A stretch of 58,453 bases of DNA from positions 1 to 58,453 of the forward strand of contig MPUH01000391.1 in assembly GCA_001970955.1 (NCBI GenBank), in the 5' to 3' direction. Under the pieces are notes generated by a model, which saw nothing but the letters and a program-made list of their open reading frames with translations, did not search any database and was not told the DNA's origin. This document shows positions 19,754 to 30,000 of this stretch, piece after piece (positions within the stretch are counted from its first letter, which is position 1; the number at the start of each line of letters is the position of its first letter). Origin of the DNA: Stentor coeruleus. Its lineage: Eukaryota; Ciliophora; Heterotrichea; Heterotrichida; Stentoridae. The position numbers and the translations under genes were made by a program.

Positions 19754-21323
19754 ATGGATTTAAAATGCAGCTTCTATGGCTGCAATTCTAGTGATATCGA
19801 ATGGGAGTGCTCTTGTAAAGAAATTCATAGGTTTTGTGATACTCATGGGACGAAACACTCAAAGGAGAGGGGATGCTCTCTTAAATCTTGTATCAAAGAA
19901 TTGCAAAAAATCAAATTGAAGATATTCAAAAATGCAGGTTTTTAATTCGAATATTACTTAATTGAAAAAGAGATAAAAAACTTGAGGCCTGTCTGAATTG
20001 GATTGTTCCCAACTAGCTGAAATCCTTATAAAAGAAATTAACACTTCTTTATGTGGATTCTATAATCATTTAGCAAGTAAAAATATGCTGATTGAAGGAT
20101 ATGTTTCAAATAATCAATTATACCTTGGAGAAAGTATAATGAATTGGGCAATCAATCTTAAATTATTAACAAGAGAAAGAAGTCAATTCATATCTAGTAT
20201 TAGAAACCTTTTTACAATAGGTGAAGTTGAACCTATGCATTCAACTAAAATCAAAGAGCTTGAGGAAGAAATAGCAGCATTAAAAAAAAACTTTGAACTT
20301 GCTCAAAGCCAAGTTTTAAAATTTGAGAATGAATTGAGTCTTAAAAATGTAGAATGCAATAATATGAAAGTTAAAATTGACCAAAGTGAAAAAAACTAAG
20401 GATGATTATGAAAAAAAATTGAAAGAAATTAAAGATAAACTAGAAGAAAGCAACATGAATAATAGTAAGCAAGCAGAAAAAAATAAGATAACTATTGATG
20501 AACTTAATAAAGAAATCAATGATTTGAAGAAAAATAATCAAGAGCTAACTAAAAAATTAAAGAAGCGCTCTAATTATGAAGATGAATATTATCAAAATGC
20601 ATTTGAAGATGAGGAAGACAACCAAGGCTCTTCTAATTTTCCAAACATGTTCATGAATCTGAATCAAATGAATCCTCAAACATTAAATTATGGAATGCCT
20701 AATATGGGGATACAAAATATGAATAATCCAGGGATGATAAACCCTAATAATATGATACCAGGAATAAATCAAATCAATATCAATCAATTTGCGTGTAATT
20801 AATATGTAGCTAATTTCAAAAATTTGCATCCAAGAGATCAATTTAAATATTTATTGACGAATAGATATGAAAATATTGATATTTTTACACAAGGATTATA
20901 CGAGATACATTTTATTGCAGCTACCAATAGTGGGAAATCAATATTTCTTTGTATGAATTATGAAGATTGTAAAATTAGATAGAAGGTAAAAAAAACCTAG
21001 ACTGTAATCTTTACACAGGTAATTTATATATAGATCGTATAATCTATAAAGCTTTGAACACTATGAACCATGGTGGGAATTTTGGAATTAGTAAAGCCTA
21101 TATAGATGGCATTTGCTATTTAGGATGTAGTTTCTAAACAGGTATATTTTATTCAGTTTGTATTATCCATAAAGGTAAGTTCAACTTAGCTAGTATTTTC
21201 TATGCAGTGATTATCTACAATGCAATAACGAAAAAAATCGTGAAAGAAGTGCCAGTAAACAGTATGGAATTTTCACAATTAATTCAAGGGTATCCAGAGT
21301 GTGTGCCACCAAGATTTCAATAG
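19754..21323 (+). pseudogene. Broken B-box / coiled-coil / kelch-like gene with several 15-nt introns
   Basis: The start at 19754 gives a zinc-binding module (CSFYGC ... CSCKEIHRFCDTH ... H, B-box-like). A coiled coil and an Asn/Met/Pro-rich linker follow (20377-20790). The kelch-like C-terminus contains FIAATNSGKSIFLC, NTMNHGGNFGIS and KAYIDGICYLG. Candidate 15-nt GT-AG introns are 20795-20809, 20986-21000, 21019-21033, 21127-21141, 21142-21156 and 21175-21189. Two of them (20795, 21127) would remove in-frame stops. Not explained by introns are a TAA at 19943, a frame change near 19985, a one-base change in the seven-A run at 20389-20395, and a TAG at 20980. It is therefore called a recently broken gene, though assembly errors could account for part of it. 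The N-terminal module resembles that of the WD40 protein at 27080-30598. Confidence 0.6.
20795..20809 (+). other. Candidate 15-nt GT-AG intron containing an in-frame stop
   Basis: GTAATTAATATGTAG interrupts the broken kelch gene after Gln-Phe-Ala. Removing it takes out an in-frame TAA and keeps the frame into the kelch part (SNFKNLHPRD). Confidence 0.7.
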
Positions 21324-21603
21324 TTTAGATTAATTTAGGATAATAGAATTTCATAAAAAATATTCAAGTTCTTCTATACTAAATTAAAGACTACAATTGA
21401 TAATTGCTACATTTATTAACTATATAAAAGTTTTCTATAAAATATTTACATTGAAATTGACACTTGTATATAAATGCTGATAAATTATAGATATTATTTT
21501 TAGTTTAACTCATAAATTTAATAATGAATATTCTTAACAGTGAATTGAGAATTATTTATTGATCTAGAATTAAGGTCTAATATTGATTTTATTTTATTAA
21601 CTA

Positions 21604-22248
21604 ATGCAATTCAATAAGTTAAAAATACCATTCATAAAATCTGCGAAAATTTCTGGTGAATGGCTACGTGCTAATCTATGGTTGATGGAAGAAAACCCTA
21701 TAAGTGAAGAGATTAAAGTGGAGAATTCTAATATCAGGTACAACTCTTATCAAGATTTCTTAAATCTCCTATTTCTTCATTCATCAATGATTCTGTTCTG
21801 ACAACAATAGTTCAAAAAAATATACAAATAAAGGAAATTTAGAAGAAAGAAAATACTGGAAGGGACTTGCTTTAATGAGTTAAGGTCTATATAGATATTC
21901 TCATTATAATGGGAAATCGACAGAAATTTAGAATGCAAGTGAACATGGTATATAAGATTCATATTGATACAAATGTTAATATCTGTTTACAGATTACTAT
22001 TATTGATAAATATTAAATATAGTGATGGAGAATTTATCGAATTTTCTGAACAAATAAATGTGATATCTTTCAAAAAATATTGCACTAGTAAAAAGATATC
22101 CATTGATGAATCACTAAAAGCCTATAAAGGCAAATGCAAACTCAAACAATTTATGTCAAGAATTTTAATAAGTGGGTTCAAGACTTTTCTTCTAAACCTA
22201 TCACACCTTCCCAGAACTCATTTAAATTCTAAATACCATAAAATCTAA
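21604..22248 (+). mobile_element. piggyBac transposase relic 3
   Basis: Two plus-strand open pieces, 21604-21801 and 21964-22248, are separated by stops. The second contains ISIDESLKAYKGKCKLKQFM (22095-22154), a very good match to the first catalytic Asp block of piggyBac transposases (L-S-I-D-E-x-M-x-x-F-K-G-R-x-x-x-K-Q-Y-M). A degenerate G-F-K-T-F-L-L follows, in place of G-x-K-x-x-x-L. The sequence after that is unrelated and ends at TAA, four bases before the stop codon of the convergent UROD gene. The second and third catalytic blocks are missing, so the copy is 3'-truncated. Confidence 0.75.
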
Positions 22249-22252
22249 CTAA

Positions 22253-23377
22253 TTAAACAGTATGAACTGCTTCTATAAAAGTTTGTAAGTGGTCTGGACT
22301 GGTATCTGGATAAATGCCATGCCCAAGATTAGCAATATACCCTGACTTTCCTCCAACCTGAGCCATAGCAAAAGCTCTTGCCCTTATTGTGTCTTGTGGT
22401 GCATACAACATTGCCGGGTCAAAATTTCCCTGTATAGTCTTTTTATACTTTTGACCTAAAACTTTAGCTTTGCTAATATCAATAGTCCAATCCAATCCGA
22501 AAGCATCATAACTAGTCATGAAAAGTTCTTCAAGCATAAACCCAGCATCTTTAGCAAATAATATCAATGGAACATCAGTCTCGGGGTTTTCTCTACCTTT
22601 AGCTTTCATAAAACTTGCAATTTGATTAAGGTATGGAAGTATGAACTCATTAAAATCCGCAGGGCCAAGAAGACCAGCATGAGACTCAAAAACTTGTATA
22701 ATCTGAGCCCCACTACATACTTGGGCATATAAAAATTCACATACAACATCAGTAATCATCTGCAATATGTTTTTTGTTTCTTCTGGATGGGCAAATATCC
22801 ACTTACGGGATTTAGTAAAAGTGTTAGAACTACCTCCTTCGACCATATAAGTAAATAAAGTAAATGGTCCCCCAGTGAAGCCAATAAGTGGGACTTTACC
22901 TTTTAATGAATGTCTTGTAAGGTAAATAGAGTCTAAATAAGGCTTAAAAGCTGTTTCTGGGTCAGGTTTTATAAGCCTTTTAGCATCTTCTGGAGATAAC
23001 AAAGGTTGAGGAAATGATGGACCTTTAGCTGGGAGCATTAGCACTTCCATACCCATGAACTGAGGAACAACCAAAATATCAGAAAAAATTATTGCTGCAT
23101 CCAAGGCAAATCTTCTTAATGGCTGTAAAGTAACCTCACAAGCTACATTTGGAGTTGTGCAGATTGTGAAAAAGTCGTAGCTTTCTTTGACTTTTAAGAA
23201 CTCTGGCAAATATCTTCCTGCTTGTCTCATCACCCAGACTGGGATTTTATCAACTTCTTCACCTCGAGCCGCTTGTAAAATCCTTGTATTTTCCATTGGG
23301 GGGAAATTTGCCTGGCCGATTGGAGTGTTGTGAGATGTAGGACGTGGAGGAAGAGACTCTGCAACTTGTAAATCCAT
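22253..23377 (-). CDS. UROD: Uroporphyrinogen decarboxylase
   Basis: A 374-residue enzyme, close to the human length of 367. It removes four acetate carboxyl groups from uroporphyrinogen III to give coproporphyrinogen III in haem synthesis, in the cytosol. The N-terminal signature PVWVMRQAGRYLPEF, with the substrate-binding Arg residues, lies at about residues 47-61. FSDILVVPQ, with the essential Asp, is at about 97-105. GFTGGPFTLFTYMVEGG and QVFESHAGLLGP follow, and the family's C-terminal GHGIYPDT is close to the end. About 25 N-terminal residues precede the family core, with a Pro-rich stretch and no clear targeting signal. The start is the only in-frame ATG before the core. Its 3' end abuts a truncated piggyBac relic. 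Confidence 0.97.
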   Translation of the reverse strand: MDLQVAESLPPRPTSHNTPIGQANFPPMENTRILQAARGEEVDKIPVWVMRQAGRYLPEFLKVKESYDFFTICTTPNVACEVTLQPLRRFALDAAIIFSDILVVPQFMGMEVLMLPAKGPSFPQPLLSPEDAKRLIKPDPETAFKPYLDSIYLTRHSLKGKVPLIGFTGGPFTLFTYMVEGGSSNTFTKSRKWIFAHPEETKNILQMITDVVCEFLYAQVCSGAQIIQVFESHAGLLGPADFNEFILPYLNQIASFMKAKGRENPETDVPLILFAKDAGFMLEELFMTSYDAFGLDWTIDISKAKVLGQKYKKTIQGNFDPAMLYAPQDTIRARAFAMAQVGGKSGYIANLGHGIYPDTSPDHLQTFIEAVHTV

Positions 23378-23999
23378 TTATTTTGATAATTTTTTTGTTC
23401 AGGATAATTTTTACAAAAATTAAGTTTTGTATTTTAGGTTGAGAATTGATAAACAGTTTCTGGAAAAGGGTTATAGTGAAGGAAATGAAATATCTAGTTT
23501 GAGAAAGATATTAAGTTTTTGGTTAATAAGCATTGATGCTATTTTATGAATTTCAAGTTAGTTTAATATATGTATTTAGCTAAATACTACTTAAAATAGA
23601 TAAAGATTTTGTTCAGTCACGTAATAGGAAACTTAAAGGATTTAATATTAATAAATTGATATGAGCAAATGTGATGCAATATCCGTTATAATATGCTGTT
23701 TATATAATTCCCTACTAAAACCTTTACTCAACTCTAAATAATATTTACTTCAAAAAATTACCCAAAGGCATTTGTATTAAAATAATGGTTTATGGTGATT
23801 CAGAATGTTACCCAAAGGCATTTGTATTAAAATAATGGTTTATGGTGAAGTATGTCGCAAGTAAAATTTTATCAACGAAATGCAATTTAAGGTTAATCTT
23901 TTAAATTTTTAGGGATATCATAAAAGTGAACTGATTTTAAATTTTCCTAACCTAAATAACCTAATAATAATCGAAAAAATTATCCAGAGATCATTTTTG
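23378..23999. other. AT-rich intergenic region
   Basis: No coherent frame apart from the 41-bp direct repeat listed separately. Confidence 0.6.
23758..23848. repeat. Perfect direct repeat, 41 bp, period 50
   Basis: TTACCCAAAGGCATTTGTAT begins at 23758 and at 23808. The 41-bp copies are identical and separated by nine bases. Confidence 0.9.
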
Positions 24000-24300
24000 T
24001 TGTTTTTTTATCAATAAAAATTAGAAAATATGCAGTATGATATTTTTTGTTCTTTTTTTTTGGAAGAATATAGGTCTTAGCTTCACTCCACAAACCTTGA
24101 ATAATATTGATATGCACTCCTGTCATTGGATACTTGAAATATTTACTATAATTCACTGTTCCATGAACATAATTAAATTCTTCCTAATTTTTAGTCTTTA
24201 TTAGCATATAATTTGAGTCGTCAGCATTAAATCCAATTCTTGCTAGTATTCTAAAGAAGAAAGTTCAGTAAAAGTGGTTGAATGATTTCACATAAAGTTG
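24000..24300 (-). mobile_element. Merlin / IS1595 (ISXO2-like) transposase relic
   Basis: The minus-strand frame from about 24255 to 24000 reads ARIGFNADDSNYMLIKTKN, a TAG, then EEFNYVHGTVNYSKYFK, PMTGVHINIIQGLWSEAK and KYHTAYFLIFID. The series H-x-x-V-N-x-S-x-x-F-x-x-P-x-T-G-x-H-x-N-x-I-x-G-x-W-x-x-x-K is the C-terminal catalytic part of IS1595/ISXO2-type transposases, found in eukaryotes as Merlin elements. The frame is open here except for one TAG, so decay is modest, but the N-terminal part and the first catalytic Asp are lost or unreadable. It lies just upstream of the ketoacyl synthase gene. Confidence 0.75.
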
Positions 24301-24440
24301 TAATTCTAGGCATATTTATATCTAAAGCCATTCATTATTTCAAAAAATGATTAAAATTAAAAATTGTTTAAAACTTAAAGATCTTAGTTCATAAATAACC
24401 TTGCAGTTATTGAACTTCTTTACAACAGTTTTGACCATAG

Positions 24441-25814
24441 ATGACCAAAATAATAAAAATGTTGTGGCAGCAGTTCAAACAAAAGAGTGGAAGAAGAGTT
24501 GTCATAACTGGTATGGGAACATTGACACCCCTTGGAAATACTCTCCAGGCAAACTTTGATGGTTTACTTGCAGGAAAAACGGGTATCACAAAAATACCAA
24601 AAGAGCGATTCCCTGAGATAGACGAAATGCCTGTCAAAATCGGGGGTTTACTAAACGAAGACTTAGAAAAGTGGTACAAAATCATGCCAAGCAATAGAAC
24701 AAGTCAAAATGCTTTTGGGTTTATTGGAGCGTACAAAGCTATGGAAGATTCTGGTTACAAACCCAAAACAGCTGAAGAACATGAGAGATTTGGGGTAATT
24801 ATGGGCACAGGAACATCAACAGGAAGAAATATCTTCGAAACAGCTGAAGAACATGAGAGATTTGGGGTAATTATGGGCACAGGAACATCAACAGGAAGAA
24901 ATATCTTCGGTATTTATGATAAGTTTTTCAGAGCTAACAACTCTTTTGATGTTGTCCATGGAGGATATATTGAAGAGACTGATATTCATGGAATTACCAA
25001 TGCAGTTAGTAGATATTTCAAGACCAAAGGACCTGTAGGAACTATAACTGCAGCATGTGCAACTGGACAAGCTGTAATTCAAGAAGCTTATAGGAATATT
25101 GTCCTTAACGAAGCTGATGTTATGATAGCAGGTTCAGCAGAAAATGTTGTAATTCCATATGGTTTACGAGGCTTTGCAACACTAGGAGCAATAAATGTCA
25201 AAGATAACGACAACCCTGAAGGAGCTGCACGGCCTATGGACGAATCCCGTATGGGCTTAGTAGCTTCAGATGGTGGTAATGGTGTTGTATGTGAAGAGTT
25301 ACAACATGCATTAAAACGTGGTGCAAGAATATATGGCGAAGTCCTTGGATATTCAATGAACTGTGATGGTTATCATTTAACTCGACCAACTGCAAGTGGT
25401 GAAGGTATTTTTAGGACAATGAAAAACAGTATAGAAATGGCAGGACTACAACCAAAAGATCTGACAATCGTTCATGCTCATGCTGCTGGAACTAGAGAAG
25501 GGGATATTGCTGAAATGATTGCTATTGATAGACTTTTTGGGGAAAATCGTCCTTATGTTACTGGATGCAAAGGTAATACTGGGCATATGATGTGCACTAT
25601 TGGGACTTATCATTGTATAGAGAGCTTGCTAAGTATTTATTATGGAAAAATTCCAGCTATTAGGAATTTGAAGAATCCAATTCAGGTCAATGGCAAGCTA
25701 CTTAATTATGTACGTGAGACAGTTGAATGTGATGTTAATTATGTTGTGATGAACAATGTGGGCTTTGGTGGAATTAATAGCTCATTAGTTGTTGGCAAAT
25801 ACAAAAATAATTAA
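24441..25814 (+). CDS. FabF-type 3-oxoacyl-[acyl-carrier-protein] synthase (mitochondrial type)
   Basis: A 457-residue condensing enzyme that elongates acyl-ACP with malonyl-ACP in type II fatty acid synthesis. The first 20 residues are basic and could target mitochondria. VVITGMGTLTPLG starts the fold. The active-site Cys206 lies in TAACATGQAV. His347 lies in HAHAAGT, in place of N-A-H-G-T-S-T. Lys377 and His382 lie in KGNTGHM. The C-terminal GFGGINSSL is typical. Residues 110-133 (TAEEHERFGVIMGTGTSTGR and NIFE) are repeated as 134-157 by an exact 72-bp duplication. The family has this GxxxGTG stretch only once, so the product would carry a 24-residue insertion in the core. That is either an assembly artefact or a damaging recent duplication. 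Confidence 0.93.
   Translation: MTKIIKMLWQQFKQKSGRRVVITGMGTLTPLGNTLQANFDGLLAGKTGITKIPKERFPEIDEMPVKIGGLLNEDLEKWYKIMPSNRTSQNAFGFIGAYKAMEDSGYKPKTAEEHERFGVIMGTGTSTGRNIFETAEEHERFGVIMGTGTSTGRNIFGIYDKFFRANNSFDVVHGGYIEETDIHGITNAVSRYFKTKGPVGTITAACATGQAVIQEAYRNIVLNEADVMIAGSAENVVIPYGLRGFATLGAINVKDNDNPEGAARPMDESRMGLVASDGGNGVVCEELQHALKRGARIYGEVLGYSMNCDGYHLTRPTASGEGIFRTMKNSIEMAGLQPKDLTIVHAHAAGTREGDIAEMIAIDRLFGENRPYVTGCKGNTGHMMCTIGTYHCIESLLSIYYGKIPAIRNLKNPIQVNGKLLNYVRETVECDVNYVVMNNVGFGGINSSLVVGKYKNN
24768..24908. repeat. Exact in-frame 72-bp tandem duplication inside the ketoacyl synthase gene
   Basis: ACAGCTGAAGAACATGAGAG begins at 24768 and again at 24840. The copies are identical until the last codon (GAA versus GGT). 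Confidence 0.95.
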
Positions 25815-26313
25815 CATAGAGTTTAAGTTTATATATGGAAAGCACAGGATTGATAAGTTTTAGTAAAATATTGTAACAAAAAATTGTTTGAGGTTTTAAT
25901 TTGTGATTTAGAAATTTTGTATTTTTTATGAAAGATCTAGTGATTAGATACTTTATTTAGATTTTTTAGAATATTTTGAAATTTGAGTTGAATTCTGCTA
26001 TCGGATTATCTAATAAAATAAGACTTGTTGTGGCTGTTATTAGAAGAAAATTTTAAAATAGATTATAAATATGCAGTCTAATCATTTTGATATGTTCGAA
26101 TGCTCAAAGATAAATCCAATGTCAAAAAATATTTATTCGGATAAGGCATCATATATTGTAATTTAATACTATAATAATTTATTTGTTTACCCTATAGTAG
26201 AAGAGATTCATAATCTAAAGGCATATAAAAAAGCTTAATTCGATATATAACTCTTTATAATTTCTTTACTAGATACAAATTTATAAAAAGGCTACAATTA
26301 GTTTATAAAAAAT
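25815..26313. other. AT-rich intergenic region
   Basis: No coherent frame or repeat seen. Low complexity A/T. Confidence 0.6.
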
Positions 26314-26628
26314 ATGATGACTCTTGGTGAATATAAAAGAAAGCTTCAGGATTTAATTGACAGAAAACAGATTGAAAAAGCTAGAGCTGCTTTAAAAATT
26401 CTAAATGATAATGATATTAAAGTCACTGCAGTTCCTTCAGATGAAGAAGAAAAAACTGAGAGGATTTTTGATTATCTGAGATTACAACTAACCCTTAAAT
26501 ATGTCCCAAGAGATGCCATGTTGCTTGCTGGCGAATTAAGCGGCAGTGAGTTTAACGAAGAGCCATTAGAAATTATTATCGAAAGAGCTAATCAAAATCC
26601 AAAATATAAACCCAAAACAGAATCGTAA
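26314..26628 (+). CDS. Hypothetical small protein, 104 aa
   Basis: Unrecognised hydrophilic protein starting with two Met codons (MMTLGEYKRKL). Residues 1-35 and 55-95 are predicted helical from their Leu/Lys/Glu pattern. An acidic EEEKTE stretch lies between them, and the tail is PKYKPKTES. There is no membrane segment, signal peptide or cysteine motif. The codon pattern and the absence of internal stops across 104 codons in AT-rich DNA support it as real. It stands alone between the ketoacyl synthase and the convergent WD40 gene. Confidence 0.6.
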   Translation: MMTLGEYKRKLQDLIDRKQIEKARAALKILNDNDIKVTAVPSDEEEKTERIFDYLRLQLTLKYVPRDAMLLAGELSGSEFNEEPLEIIIERANQNPKYKPKTES

Positions 26629-27079
26629 TTAATATTAGTTCCAAAGAGATTATCGCTTTATAAGGAATTATTTTATATATTTAATTGAATTTATTAAAGG
26701 ATTTGCTAGTTAGAGGAAAAACTTTGCCAGTATTGAGTCAGGCTAACTTTATAAACTGTAATTAAAATTTATCAGAGATTTTAAGTTTCCAATTAGGAAT
26801 GGGAAGCTTTATAGAATATTAACTTTTTATTACTAATATCTAAAATTACATATTAATAACTATATTTTTTGAATATATTTCAATGATTTTATTAGCATAC
26901 TAATTTAAACATTTTAATAAAATTGCAAAAGTATTCACTTATAAACTAACTCAAAATTCAAGGAGTAAACTTCTTAAGTCTATCAATTATATCCCTAAAT
27001 CATTTTTATATAAAATTCTATTTATCACTATTCCTTTATTTAAGTCTAATCTTATTCACTAAATCCTAATAAATGAATT
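26629..27079. other. Convergent AT-rich intergenic region
   Basis: Between two convergent gene ends. No coherent frame. Confidence 0.6.
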
Positions 27080-30000
27080 CTAATCATCAAAGCATAAATC
27101 GCCAACAAAAGTAAATTCTTTTCCATACCTATGTTTCCATTTCATAAACTCGCTTAAGCTTTTAACAATTACAGAATCTAAAGGTCTCATAATATCCCAC
27201 ACTCTAACAACACTACCAAATTCAGGTTTTTCAACAGTAAAAACATATTTCATATCAAAACTCAATATAATTTTTTCAAATCTTCCAGCGAAAATCTTTA
27301 ACGTAGGAACTTCAGTAGTTTCTTCATTTAATAATGTCTTTCCTCTTCTTAATACGCTCCTTTCTGTAATCGTTGCAAAAAGAGAAATTTTATTAATAAA
27401 TTCTTCTTGAAAATTAATAAACTTGACAACATTGTTATTAGCCCCAAAGAGAATAATGCTTTCATTATCAGCAATTCTTAAACAATTCGCCTTGTATGGT
27501 GCAGTTAAATAATTATATTCCAATTTTCTAGTATCAATATTCCACATTTTGATAGTCTTATCATTAGAAGAAGATAATAAATGTTTATTTGCCTTTGACA
27601 TTACTAAAGATTTTACAGCTTCTTTATGCCCTTCAAGTATGCATTTAAATTTATAATCCAAAAGGCTAAAACACATGATTTTTCCAGATGAAGTTCCTAG
27701 GAAAACATTTTCTCCTTTTTTATCAATAGCCAAAGCGCAAACACGAAACGAAATATTCATTCCTGGCTTTTCAAGAACTTTAACTAAACTCAAATTTTTC
27801 AAATTCCAAATCATCACACTTTCATCCTCTGAAGCTGATATTGCCAAAAGTTCAAAAATCTCTAAACATGTTACTTTAAGTTTGTGACTACCAATCATTA
27901 CAGGCAAACTTTCTTCATAAGTTTTCCACATTTGAACATTTCCATTCGAACACCCACAAATTATATATTTGTCAACCCAAAAGGATAAACATGTAATCAT
28001 GAATTTTTGGTTTGAGAAAACTTTGGCTTTGATATTTTCTTTTAAGTCCCAGAGGATCATTATGTAATCTTCAGCTGTTGAAACTGCTTGAGTACTTTTA
28101 GAATTTAATGATATTGCAATAACTGGACTAGTGTGACCTAATAGGAAGTTTAATATTTCGAAAGACTTAGTATCAGCTTTTCGTATAATTCCATCTTGAC
28201 TTCCAATTAAAATAAAATCTAGATTGGAAGACATAGCCACACAATAAATCCCATATAAACTTGCTTTTATAACTCTTTCTTTCCTTTTCCTTAATGCACA
28301 GATTTTAACATCTTTATCACTCACAAAAATAGCATTTCTTAATGTTGCTCCCAAGACAAGACTTGCAAAGGATTTCAGTTTAACCTCTTTTTCTAACATT
28401 TTAGATATAAAATTTACAATCATCAAACGTTTACTTGAAGTTACATAAATAACAAATTTTGAGTCTGGAACAAGTTTAACAGCGAAAATCGATCCTTTAT
28501 TTTTAGTGTTATTGTAAATAACATTCCATTTTTCTGTATTCCAAATACTAATAGAAGAATCCTCTGATCCTGTCGCCAGAAGTTTCTCATCTTGAGATAA
28601 ATCCAAACATAAAATATTTTTTTCATGAGCTTTAAAACTATTTTGTTCTTTTATTCCATTTTCAGAACATTCACAAAATATCACTGCATTGGAATAAGCA
28701 GCGAAGATCATATTTTTAGTAATAATACCAATATTTAAAGGATACCCAAAAGCTTTTATTGACTGTTCTTGAAAGCCTCTATCTAAGTTTATAATCCCAA
28801 AAACCCCTTGATTGTCTATATAAATAATTCTATTTTGAGCTTCAGTTAAAGCTAAACTAAGTATTAAAGAAGCGACAATTTGGTAAGAATTATAAAGTTC
28901 ATAGTTTGACATGTCCCATAAAGCTATTAAATTACAGTCAGCTGAAATTAAACAGGCACGATTCTCTGAAAATGCTAATGCTGTTATAGAATTTGCATGT
29001 TTTTTAGTATTTAAAAGCAGTTTATTTTGCATTAGGTCTAAAATTAATAAAGTTCCATCTGCAAAACCTAATGCAACTATAGACTTTTCTTGGTTAATTA
29101 GAATAGATTTACATTGTGATTGGGTATTATAAATGCATTTTTCATTCTTTTCTTGGAGACTTATGATTTTTATTGATTTATCTTCTGAACAAGATACTAA
29201 ATGACTATTGTTTTTAGTTACAGCTAATCCCCAAACCAATCCTGAATGGACTTGATATACGTTTTTGGGTTTAAATCTATTTAGTGACCATGATAGAATT
29301 GTTTTGTCGTCTGAAGCTGAATATAAATATTTTTCATCAGGGCTTAGAGCTAGACTGGTTACAAAGGATTTATGAGCTGAGAGTTCGTTGATGATAGTTT
29401 GAGTTATTAAGTCCCATATTATAATTGTTTTGTCTTCTGAGCCTGATATTAGTTTTTGAGATTTTTTCCACAATAATAATGACCTGACTTCTTTTTTATG
29501 CCATTTGAGTTCAAAAATCAATTTTGAGGTATTAAAATTATGCACCCTTATGATTCCATCCTGAGATGCCCACACAAAAATATCTTTGATTTCTCTAACA
29601 GAAGAAATTTTAAATGAAGCAAAATCCAAGCAGTTAATCCTACTTTTAGTAGCAGAAATCTCATACAATATTTTTCCTTCTTTCAAATCCCACGCATATA
29701 TGCAACCATCTTCAGATCCAGATAAAGCACAAGTTTCTTCAAGGCCAAAGCATACACAAGTAACACTTTTTTTATGTCCAGATAAAGCTTGAAGAATTTT
29801 GCCTGTATTGTAATTCCAATAAACTATTAAACAATCTGAAGATCCTGATAATGCTGTTGGCTCAGTTTTGGATACATCTATTGAGTTTATTGAGCAAGAG
29901 TGAAATTCAAAAATTCTTTCCTGGCTCAATGTATCAATATTAAATAGTCTTATAGTACTATCAGTGGATCCTGAAAGGATTAAGTTTTTATCTGGAATTA

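Noticed and set aside
20386..20400. GTGAAAAAAACTAAG, a 15-nt GT-AG string at the frame break of the kelch gene
   Set aside because: Removing it leads directly into TGA in the upstream frame. A one-base change in the A run explains the break better.
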